Source: Amblyornis subalaris
Lineage: Eukaryota; Chordata; Aves; Passeriformes; Ptilonorhynchidae
Length of the DNA stretch: 64,000 bases
Direction: 5' to 3'
Assembly: GCA_018881555.1 (NCBI GenBank)
Contig: JACAXG010000013.1
Coordinates: 9,586,191-9,650,190 of the forward strand
Under the pieces are notes generated by a model, which saw only the letters and a list, made by a program, of their open reading frames with translations, searched no databases and was not told the origin of the DNA. This document shows, in pieces, positions 21,815 to 33,000 of this stretch. Positions within the stretch are counted from its first letter, which is position 1. Each line of letters opens with the position of its first letter. The position numbers were made by a program, and so were the translations under genes.

Positions 21815-24800
21815 TATTTATAAACATTGGGCTTTATGTTATGTTAGGTGTTTCATGATAGAATGTCTGCATGACCTCTTGAAGCAGTGTTTGTCTCAAC
21901 AGCATGAATCATTGACCTAAAACTAACTCTTCTATATGATAAACATAATTGTTCTATATATAGAAGTACACGTAGCTCAAAAAGCATGCTAACTGCAGGT
22001 TAAGTAATACATTTGCAGTAAGATTATTATTTTTTTAATTACTGTTTGGTTAAAGTTGATGCAAAGAGGCAGAGCTGTGAACAGAAACTGTCTGACTTCT
22101 GGGGCAAGTCTGCTAAACCAGCACGTTTTGTCTAAAAATGGGACTAGAAACTTGTGTCATTGAGAGGTGAGGAAGGTGAGAGCAGTTCTGTGCTGGCTGT
22201 GCTCTGCAGCTCCATCAGGTGTTTTGGTTTTGGCACTGAAACACTTGTTTGCATGCTTTGCCTTTCTTTCCAAGTTAGTGACTTCAGGAATGTTTTGTTT
22301 CTTTCTGCCTTGCATTAAACCTACCTGTAATGGGCTCTAATTGGCTTGTCCCAAACACTCACAAGGAATGCTGTAGGACTGAAGGTGGAGGCACTGCCCT
22401 CTTTACTTCAAAACACTCTCCCTGAAGTTCCTGGAGCTGGTGACCTTCGTTGGGAGCATGATCAGAGGTTGCAGCCAGGTCTGGTGCACCTGCTCTAGGA
22501 AGAGACTGGATTATTCTGCACCGGTCTGCTTCTGTATTGAACTAATTAAGTTGTTAAGCAAAGGTTAATGATCAAGCACCTCATGACTTCTATATCTGGA
22601 GTAGGGTTTAAAAAAAATAAAATCCAATTTGCTCTCTAGCTGTTGGTGTGAGCATTGACCAGCGTGGTCCTTTGAAGCCTTGATTTGTGCTGCATTGTGT
22701 CAGCCTGCGGAGTTCCAGGAAAAAAAAGGCTCTGTTTTAAAGTGTCTTTCCAAGTCTACTGACATGAAATGCTTTTTTAAATTTCCTGAAACCACAGAAT
22801 TGTGCGTGTGCATTCATTTTACCTCTGAGGCACTGACACTGCCTGGTGAAAGAGTTCTGTTTCTGTGGGAATTGCAAACACTCCAGTTTGTCTTGGCCTT
22901 GTGGAGAAGTTTGTTCAATAGTTGTGAGTATAGGCCTGATACCTGTTCANACAACATCACTGAACTTTCAGTGCTCGTTCAGAGTCAAGCCGACATGAGC
23001 CAGAGGCAGGGTTCAAGGATGGAGTGTGTTTAAAAAAGCCCACCTGACTAACCTGGAGAGCGTGGTTGTGACTTCACCCCCAGGAAAGTAGGGAGGAGGT
23101 TTCATTGCTTCTCTATTGTTCTGTCAAAGAAGTCACAGCTGAGATAAGGCTTCATTGCACCATGTATCATCAAGGAAATTCTGCTCTAGTCCTTCCTCAG
23201 AGGCATCGATAAACTGGTGTGATAGAAAAATGCCCGGCAGCAAGAGNCCTCCCTGCTCCTCCCAGCGTTCCCCAGGGAGTGCTGGAGGCTTGGCAGGAGG
23301 GTTGTGACACACAGGTGGGGAGCTCACAGAGTGGGGTGCTGTGGGTGGGGTGTGCCGGGCCAGGCTCTGCCGGCAAGTTTGTGCAGTGACTCAGCTCATT
23401 CCTCCTCGTCGTTGAGCAGATGAAGGAAAAGATAGTATTTAGGCAGGCTGGGATGAGTACACGCAGTGCGGTACAACTTCAGGTGCAGACAAATACTGAG
23501 GGGTATCGAGAATGCACTGCTGTAATCTTACAGATATATATAGTGCCTTTAATTTGAAGTAAAACCAGTCTGTCAGCCTGGCTGGGTTTTGGTTTCCTAT
23601 GTTGCTGTTTAAACTGTGGAAGGGACACTGTAGGATGATCAGTGATCATGGGAGCGTTTTCCTGCCAGAGACTAAAGCCAGGACTGTTTCATGAATCCCT
23701 TAGCTTGACTGATTCTCCTTAATTCTCATTGTCAAGTCCAAATCTGGCTGGACACAGTAGGATTTTCACCTGAACAAATGAGAGTTGTGAAATTTAGCCA
23801 GGATGCTTTCACAAGGAGCAGCCGAGAGGAGGACTGGGCTCCCTCAGCATACTGGCCCGGGGCAGGGGCTGTGCCACAGCGTGTGCCATGGCTGGGCACA
23901 CAGCCTTTNGAATCTCTGGCACAGCCCAGAGCTGGGAGCTGCCTTAGGCACCATCACATTTAATAGCAGGAAAGGTAAAAACGGAAAAACCTGAGCCCCC
24001 CCAGGCTCTGCTCCTGCCCTGTGGAGGGGGCTTAGTGGTAGGGAAGGCTGGAGATGGAAGGCACATACCAGGCACAGGACCAGGACTCAGCAGCTCGGTG
24101 GTATTTTGTCTTGGTTGCAAGCCTGCCTACTTGCCACGTGTCGGTTTTCTGTCTATAAAATGGAGATAATCACCTTGGTCACTTCTTTAAAGCATACAGT
24201 CAGTACTGATACGCAAATTGAAATCAAGATAATGTTTTTAGATCTGTAGGCACAACCAGCAGTGTCATTCCCCCACCCTGTGAATGTGCATTCATTGGGG
24301 CACCTACACTAATAAAACTAGCTCAGAGTTTAGTTCAGCAGCACTGGAGATCAGCAAAGCTGATGTTTGACCTTGGCTCAGTCTGCCTGTTAAAGGTAAC
24401 TTGCTTTGTCTGTTCCTCAGCACATTTTGTTCTGAGGAGTATCAGCTCAAAAACCTGCTCCGAAGAGCTCTGCAAACAAACCTCAAGCCACGATTCTGCA
24501 CAAAGGGACAGACTTTGTCCTCCCGGATGTGGCTGTTTGATGAGTGTGAGGCAGTGTGGTTGTGGTCAGGCTCGCACAGATTTTTGGCTGTCTCCATTCC
24601 CTTATGAGTGCGGCACAGAAACGGGGACTGTGAAAAACCCAGGAAACGCCACTCCTGCACTGCAGGGCAGCCTTAATGAGATTTCAGCTTCATCACAAAC
24701 CCAAGGTCCAGTGGAAGAGTCACAGTAAGTCCAAAACACCAACAAGAGCTGCAGCCACCAGCTGGAGGTAGAGGAGGCATTTTGAGACAGTCCCCTAAAT

Positions 24801-24876
24801 CCCCATTGCTCATCTCTTGCTCCCACTCTTCATGTTTCCACCATGACCTACATTCCCTGGATGCATTTGCCTCCCA

Positions 24877-24884
24877 ATTTGCAT
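24877..24884 (+). promoter_or_regulatory. octamer (POU-type) motif
   Basis: A perfect ATTTGCAT octamer continues into ATTAAT, with a second ATGCATTTGC 16 bp before it. POU-domain factors recognise this sequence. One perfect match in 64 kb is expected by chance, so function is unproven. Confidence 0.2.
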
Positions 24885-26705
24885 ATTAATCTGAGTAAAA
24901 TGGCAACATGGCGGTTTTTGCTCTTTCCAGTCATTTGTACTATTGTGAGAGTCCCCAAATTAAGTGGTTGTTAACAGGGACTTGGCCAGTGCATAGCATG
25001 GGCACAAACAGTGTGGTGTTTGTTTGCTGCAGGGACANAGCGGCACAACACAAATCAACAACTCTGCATCCTAATGAAGAATATTTCAGTTTCAAGCTTT
25101 ATTCATTAATTTATAAGACAAAGCAAGTCATTAAGCACATCTAGCCCTTACACTGTATGTGTAACCCTGAACCAGTAACAACAGATCCATACTGTTAATA
25201 TTAGCAAGCTTTAGTACTTCTTCTTCCCTTTCTCTGAAGAGAAAATAGTGTTTTGCACAACAGACATGATGCTGGCAGTGTTCAGCTTTCCCTTCCTCAA
25301 TAGGACTTCTGCTCTATGTTTGCCCCAGGTAGAGCATTACTCCTTTTCTTCACCTGAAAGCATGAGTTTCCAGCCAAACCCAAACCACCATTTCCCAAGA
25401 GAAAAATCATCCATGCCAAGCATCTTGAGGCCCTCCAGAAACGTAAGAGGCTCCAGCTGAGAAGCAGAGCAAGCACTGTGGAGTCACAGCTGACACAAAC
25501 CAAATAACCCTCATTTCCNCTGAATAGAGCATGACACCCAAACACATCGGCCCTTGATGTGGGGTCATGGTATTGGGGTGCCCTCCCCAGTGTCCTCGCC
25601 CACAGCTTCCTGCGTGGTCACACCAGTAAGACTCACCAATACTGTCACAGTAACAGACTGCAGCAGGACAGACAGACTTTCTCACCATGATTTTTGTGTT
25701 GTGTTTTCTTCCACCACTCTCCCATGGTAGCGTTCCCCTTTGCAGCACAGAATTACAGCTCACTCCGGGCTGGGATCAGCTCTGGACCAGACCAGCTCAC
25801 GCCTCTCCAAGCAGCCACTGTGACATCAGGTGACACTGACCTTGTGCTCAGGAGGGAGCAGCTGAACCCCAGAAAGGGGTCCTGCAGGCATCCCATCGGG
25901 AGCTGTGACAGGGCAGGGATTTCTGGAGGGATTGTTTCACAAGTGGTTCCCTTTTGAGGTAGTTTGGGATGTTCTTGCTCTTCCACCATGGGCTTAGCCC
26001 ATTAGAAAGACCTTTGCCTCTTTATGCACATTTTTAGAAGTNTCTCTTATTCTCTAAATCAAGACTATCAGTGCAGCCCATATTCTCTGTGGATTTATCT
26101 ATGAGATGACTCAGCTTCAAGGCTCATGTGGTATTTTAGAGTCTCTGATAACCTTTAATGCCTCTCTTCATTTAGCAGTGAAATTCATGTGCTGCTTCTT
26201 CAGAGCTTTTTGTGAACCCCAGAGGTTGCATGATTCCTACAGGCTGATTATTCTTTAATGTCTACGTGGGCTCCCTCCAGGCATAGAAGATTAGTTTTGC
26301 AATGCTGCTCCGAGTTTATTTTTAAAAATTTATTCAGATGGTTGCTATGAATTCCCAAAGCAGAGAGAACATCCTTCTACTTATTAAATACAGCTTTCAC
26401 AATCACCAAATAGATCTTTTGCAAAGTACATTTGTATTAACTCCTGCAGCCCTCTGTTCCTTAATTAGTTCAACATGCAAAACTCCCCCAGTATAACACC
26501 CTAGTGAAGAAAATGAGGCTGGGGTTGAAAACAAAATAATTAAAATCCTTCAATTTAGTGCCCAAGAGGCTGAACAGCAGCTCCCGATCCAACAGTGACT
26601 CCCACACACTGCCGTGGGTGTTAAATGAAGTTCTAAACGAGCCACTATGTCTAAAATGTCTCAGCTGCTGCCAGGACACTCAGATGGGCAGGATGCGCTG
26701 CTGCC

Positions 26706-26755
26706 GGCACTGACCGCTCCGGCACTGACCGCTCCGGCACTGACCGCTCCGGCAC
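26706..26755. repeat. 15-bp minisatellite
   Basis: Three perfect tandem copies of GGCACTGACCGCTCC plus a partial fourth (GGCAC). No function is seen. Confidence 0.92.
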
Positions 26756-29484
26756 CCCACACCTGCACCACCGGCTCATGCTCTGCCTTAGGCAGTACAA
26801 GTCATGTTCTTATCCCCAAATCAGGCCCACCTGCTCTGCTCAGCAGAGCCTAAGCTACCGCAGAGTGTTCCCCACGCCGCTGGTGTGTGGGTGGCCAAGC
26901 GAGTGGCAGCGATCGTTCCTGGAATCCCACCAGCCTCCCATCGCCGGCACCCCACAGGGAGATCTGGGCTCTTCATTTTGCCTCTTTCCCGTCTTCCTTC
27001 TCCTCAGCACTGCTGCTTTGCACTCTCCTGGATGCAGCTGTCGTTGATTCATACAGGCAGCTCGCTNCACGGCCCCGATAGCAGCTCTCCGTGGAGCTGG
27101 GCTCACATTACCTATTACCTGTTCAAGTATCAGGCTTGCAGGCTGCAACAGGAGACTCCCAAGGCTGGGCAGCAGTGGGGATTTCCTGCCTGCTCTCCCA
27201 GAGGGTCAGGTACAAGGCACCTTCTTCATTCTTTGCATTCCCCCGACACGCACACACACCTGACTTTGTCTGCATAAGAAGTAGCCCAGCACGGGGGAAT
27301 TGCCAAGGCCCAGAAGTCCCTGGAAGCTGACACCTTCCCAGGCCTCTGNGCAGAGGTAATTCAGTGTCATGGCTGCAGAAGTCACAAATGGAAGGCTGGT
27401 GAGTAATGGTATGAACAGTAATTATGTACAAGCACTGCACAGCGTTTCATTCCCATAACTTTTATGGATTTTCTTCCCCAAGAAGGCCACCAGTTACTGC
27501 TATTTACAGTTCAGGTCTTAAATTTCTCTTCTGATGGCAAAGGGTCAGAAAAAAACTGTCTGGAGCAGTGTGGGATCACAGTGTTGTAAAATGAAGATGC
27601 TCCGCATTTTTGGCCATCTTGGCTTCTAAACTGCATGACCTGAAGTTGGGAAAAGCTGCCACATATTGGTATGGGGATTTAAACAGTGCTCTAAATACCA
27701 AACCTTCAGCAAAAAGCAATACAATTCAAAAGCAGGTGCTTAAACCATCTCTTGGCTTCAGTCTGTGCTTCCAGAGACCACAGCTGACCAGAGTGGGGAG
27801 GGACACTTACCATGTGTAAAAGGGACAGTTACCATGTCTTAGTGTGTAGGTGTGCCAGGAATGCTGCACATGGCTGAGGTCCAGCATGAACTTCCACCAT
27901 TACCCTCGTAATAAATTGGTAACAAATGATCAGTATCAAAATCGAGACCCACCTGACCATCCAGACCTGCTGGTGCTTCGGAAACGGGGTCTCTGCTTGC
28001 CTGCAAAGAGGTTCTGGTGCCATCACTGTGTCCATTTTTCACATTGCCTGAAATTCACAGTTCTAGTACAGTACAAAGGAGCAAAGACACGTGACTTTTT
28101 TTGAAAACAAAGTAAAAGTTATTTCTAATTGCTGCTCTTCGAAGCATACCTGTGAGTGCTGGCGTGGAACGAGCACCAATCACCCTCCCCATGGCACAAA
28201 ACCCTAAAAAGATAAGCTAAGCAGGGCAGACCCATTCTTCCCCTTAAAGGCAAGCATTAGCTTCAATTACAAAACATTTATTTCCAATCAGGTGTTTTTC
28301 CCTCAAGTAGGAATAATAAGAATAAAGTGCACCTTCAAGTCAGGCTTCTCAAACTATGCAAACAGCTCATTTAACGTTGTTCATATTTTTTAAAATTCTC
28401 CACCCACTCCATTAGCATCACTCCTGTTATTTTAAAGACCATTTTCAAAAGGCAGCTTTCAGATGTACATATTAAAAGCCTGTATTTATGGCCTCTGAGA
28501 ACCACCGAGCAGATTACTCACAGGATCTACAGTGTCTGGCCATTTTGCCCCAGGTATTAAGGCAACAACCACAGTGCACTCAGCAGCTTGGTCACTGTGC
28601 TGCCAGAGTTCTTGTGACATGCAATTCCAAAGAAGATTCCTCAGGAACAGGACAGCTTCTCTCAGTGGTGGTGATACTTACTGTAGCCGGGACACACACC
28701 ACTAATAAAACATTTCTTGGTAAAGCCCAACATCATGGCACTATGAACGTCTATTTTGGCTGTGGAAGAAAACTGAGTTCAGTTAGTGGCTGCCTTATTC
28801 ATGGTCTAGGTATGTAGCTCAGTCTGCATATTGTTCTCACCGAATACTTGCAAACAAAACACACTGAGGTTTTAAATACAGCAACATCACTGGTTTGACT
28901 CAATGCACAACANTGGTTTAAAAGATTTTTGCCAAGGGATTTATATAAAGTCTCATTGAAACTGAATAATCTCTTCCAGTGGTCCCACCTGCCCCAGTCT
29001 GCAGCAGAGCTTTTCCTCCACATTCAGGATTTTTGTGCATGCTGACAACTGAAAACTACCTAAAAACAACCCCTGGTGCTGCTTGAAAAATAACACTTCT
29101 AAAGCACAGCAAGGACTTTGCAAATGACTGTGCAGGAATAAGCTCAGAGTTTATGATTCCCAAACCTGTTCATTTAAGATGGCTACATCATTGATTGGCT
29201 CTTTGATGTCAGTGAGGACCACCCTTTTTCTGACCTCGTCTGAACAGCCTCCCAGGATTACACAGAGCCAGGAAAGACTCATGGACGGCAACTGCCAAGA
29301 AAGGAAGTAATTATTTTCTTCCATTATAGTGTATTTTTACTGTGTCACACATATAAACAGTAGAAACGAGTGCAGGAGTTTCACTGAAATGGTCCATAAC
29401 ATTTCCTATGGCTTTGTGCAATTGCCAATTCAAATCTGAACACCCACATAATTTTTCATCTCAAANGCTCAACCCGCCCACAGG

Positions 29485-29828
29485 AGCCAAATATTTGCAC
29501 GGTTCTTTTATTGAGATTATGTCGATCTGGAAACAGATGGANGGACAAGAAGAAGAAGGGGAAATACACACCAAGTTAATAGGAGCAATGAGTCCTATCA
29601 GTCATGTCCAAAAGGCAGTTTGCTACACACTGGGAGACACTGTCAGTTGGCCTGTCCAAGCGGAAGGCACGTCCAGAGTGTGCCTAGAGCATCTAAGCAC
29701 TTGTCAATGCTGTGGCACAAACAGGATTGGAAGAGTCCACCAAACTGAGCCCTGTGCTGAGAGCGCCAGTGGATTTCCAGGGAAACTTCACAAATAACAT
29801 GTAAAAATGGCTGCTCTGGTGGTGGGTG
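29485..29828 (-). other. SHROOM1: SHROOM1 3' UTR
   Basis: The minus strand after the TAA at 29829-29831 runs about 320 bp to a canonical AATAAA (29507-29512), followed by a G/T-rich stretch. The 3' end is inferred from that signal. Confidence 0.6.
29507..29512 (-). terminator. SHROOM1: candidate poly(A) signal of SHROOM1
   Basis: TTTATT on the plus strand reads AATAAA on the minus strand. A G/T-rich CCTGTGGGCGGGTTG follows 17-31 bp downstream. Confidence 0.6.
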
Positions 29829-30083
29829 TTAGAGGGGGATGCTCTGCTCAAGGTTTTCTAATTGTTCTTTGAAAAACTTGATCTGCTCTTCAAGGTCCTT
29901 CTGTTCAATCAGCAAGGAGGTCTTGGCTTGAACAAAGTGCTGATAGTCCTGGAGCTGCTGCTCCGTCAGGTATTTGGCAAGTATTCCTGAGACCACACGT
30001 TCCCTCCGGTCTAGATTCTCCTTCAGGTCCTTTGCATCTTCCCGCTGCCGAGACAAGAGCTTGTGCCGTTCGTTCAGCGATTG
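29829..30083 (-). CDS. SHROOM1: SHROOM1 coding exon 6 (ASD2 C-terminus, stop)
   Basis: Acceptor TTCATTCCATTAG precedes 30083; 84 codons then TAA. Heptad-rich sequence such as [20 protein letters not shown] and [19 protein letters not shown] matches the human C-terminal ASD2 helix. The chain stops soon after the helix, without human's proline-rich tail. Confidence 0.95.
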   Translation of the reverse strand, partial: QSLNERHKLLSRQREDAKDLKENLDRRERVVSGILAKYLTEQQLQDYQHFVQAKTSLLIEQKDLEEQIKFFKEQLENLEQSIPL

Positions 30084-33000
30084 CTAATGGAATGAAAAAA
30101 CAGAGCAGCACACCATGAGAACCCCTCCTTCCTGCCAGGCTCTATTTCTTCATTTGGAAACCACGGCTGATTTAATTTAATTACTTCCTCTTGTGGGCTT
30201 TGTGTTCCACTTGAGTTTTTTCTCGATTGAATTACTCATTCTTGTGGCTTGTAAGGTAAAGACACGGTAAACCCCATCAAGGCTCACTTCTTCCATGCCA
30301 CCCTCAGGAAAAAAATCAATATACTTAACCTTCTGGTGATTTTAAAGTGTCCTGTAACCATCTTCATTCAATTAGAAGCTCTTTAAGGCACATATCTTTG
30401 TATTTTGTGCATTGCATGGGACCAGACTGCCACTGACATATTAAAAAGATAGAGTGGCTTCTATTAAAAGATACGTGCGATAAAATAACTGTGATGTAGA
30501 CAGTTACTGTTCATCAAAGGCATCTCTTAAAGAGTCAGGCCTTGCTTGTTCTACTGGATTTTAATACCTCTCACATTTAGCTAATTGTCTATCGGCTATA
30601 ATGATTTTCACAGGGATAATACTGCTGGAAAATGTCGCATTTCAGGACAGTGTCCATACATAGAGCCCAGAGCAATGGTCACTATCAACAGCCTAAAAGT
30701 AGAGTCAAAGACTGAGAATGCTGGTTTTGCTGACATCAGGGCAAATGCAGTGAGTGGGAGATGGTTGTTAACAATGCTGGCAGTTAACCAAGTCTTTATT
30801 AGGCATGTTATTCAAATATTTGAATAAATTATTTAAATGTATTTCCTATGAAGAGTATAACAGTAGATTACTTCTCTGCCAACCAGAAGGCCAAAATCAG
30901 CATGAAATACTGCTCAAAATTATTCATGTTAGCACAACTGACATTTTGGAGGGGTTAAATCCTGACTCTCCATGTCACACTGCATGGAAGGACCTTTTTA
31001 GTGCTACTCTGCATGTGAACTATGATGAACCTCCAGAGATACAGGTCAGCAGCAGCACAGCTCCAGAAAATCCCAGTTTTTCTAACTCGTGCTTTTCCAA
31101 TTTCCAAGTGAGAGATAACAGCAAGTATTGTGTTGGTAAGAACACATCTAAGAGCAATAAGGACAGCAGGGAAGCATAATTCCTGGGATAAATTTGGCTT
31201 GTCTTCTCTAGCAAAAAGGAGGCTTTTCAGACTTGAAATGATTTCGTGCTGACACGAGACAATTCCTCATTTTCCAGCAAAGCTGGCTCGTTGAGTTAAA
31301 CTACAGCAAGTTTTATCTCAAGCTATGACCACATCTTCCTGCTCGCTAGGACAAGCCCGTTAAGTGAAATANGATTTCAAAGGCGGCAATTACTGCAACG
31401 AAATTACCAGTGAAGAAGTAAAACCACAAAAAGCCCTGTGAAGCGCCGGTTTGGAGCTACTGCACAGGGAGGAGCCCTGGGGTCCAAAGGCCACCCCTCT
31501 GGCTCAGAGCCTTGCAGGGTTTTGCCGTTGCCCCTCAGCACCCAGCTGCAGAGCTCCCTGCACTCCCGTGTTCCAGCACTGAACCCTGGTCCGCACCAGG
31601 AAAAAAGCGATCCGAACAAATCGAACACCTTTCCTGTCACTCACCTTCTCCTCGGCGTCTGTGTTGCCGTCCACCCTGCTCATGGCATTCTGGACGCGGG
31701 CGAGGCGGCTGGACAAGCACAGCAAGAGGCTCACCACCTTCTCCAGGTCCCCGATGAACATCATGTAGCGCTCAAACTCGTTGGGCTTGCAGAGGTCCCG
31801 CACGGTGGCCTCCAGCTCCTCGCCCCGCGCGGCGCATTCCCTGGCTTCCGAGAGAACCAGCTCCCGTTCCTCCCACAGCTCCTGCAGCCTGCATCGGACA
31901 CTGGCCATGAGTTCCAGCTGCAAAGGGAAAAAAAACCCAAATCACAGAAAGCTGTTATTGTCAGAGAGAATCCGTATCAGTTCTAGAGAATGGGTTTTCT
32001 TCACGTCGTCTTTGCCAAATTTTTGACTTCTAAAATAATTTTAAGCTTCAGGAAAGAAAAAGAAAAAAGAAAAGCAATATTTTCTAAGCTGTATTCTCAA
32101 ACTCTGAAAAGCAAATGACTGGTAATCACCTTAAGTGGTGATATATTCCCTGGCTCAGAGAGCTTAAAATCAGTCAGAAGGGAACTGCAATAAAGATTAC
32201 AACATGATTACATGAGCTGTGCTCTAAAACATGAGCAGGAAGTCACAGCTCTGTACCAAGCTTTGGAAGAACTGACTGGAATTTCATTTATCATACGCAC
32301 AGAAAAAGTCAGTTCCACAGGCAATTCAAGCAGGCCACAGTGCCTGGGTGGAAAAGCAATCAGAGGAGGCTATTTGATAAGGAAATACGGGAAAAGGACT
32401 CTGCACTTGAGTGGGAGAACACCATCAGCTTCTTTGGAAGTTGGACAATGCCACCATGAACAGGAGCAGCAGTGGGTAATACGCACAGCAGGAGGAGCTT
32501 CAGCAAGGCAGATTGTCATTACCTGAGATGGAGCATGGCCAGGTTTCTACAGGNGAAAAAGCCCATCTAACTCTGCAAAGCTGCATAATCACCCTTCCAA
32601 CCCCCATACTTCTACCACAGTCCAGCTATGTCCCCTATTCTCTGCCTTTATGGAATTAATTGGACACTGGAATGTGCAGAAACTGCTGCCAGTTCTCAGA
32701 GTAAAGAATATTTCTTACTGAGGCTGCCAGTTCTAATTTATTTTACAGATTGTGAGATTAGATTTGAGTGTTAAATTGGGAGTTAGCTGCTGCTGCACAG
32801 GAGCTGGCTGTGCGAGGAAATCTTTAGCAAACCCTGAATGCTTGCTCCAGACACATCCATTCCCAATGACATTCTGGAGACAAGTATGTGGGATGAGAGA
32901 TCTGAGTCAAACCAGGCAGGATTTAAATACCACCGTTTATGATCAACATGCCAATTTTCCAGGACTTCACCTACTGGCAAAAATTGATTCAAAGTTACCT

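Larger units (their letters stand above)
20850..21835 (+). other. SOWAHA: SOWAHA 3' UTR
   Basis: AT-rich sequence follows the TAG stop at 20847-20849 and runs to poly(A) signals at 21654-21659 and 21809-21814. The second is followed by a GT-rich stretch (TTATGTTATGTTAGGTG) typical of a downstream processing element. End point is inferred. Confidence 0.65.
21836..29484. other. intergenic DNA between the convergent 3' ends of SOWAHA and SHROOM1
   Basis: No protein-coding exon, RNA gene or CR1 copy was recognised. Open frames reach about 157 codons at 26.8-27.3 kb, in a GC-richer patch, without domains. The only structured sequence seen is the 15-bp minisatellite at 26706 and an octamer motif at 24877. 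Confidence 0.5.
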
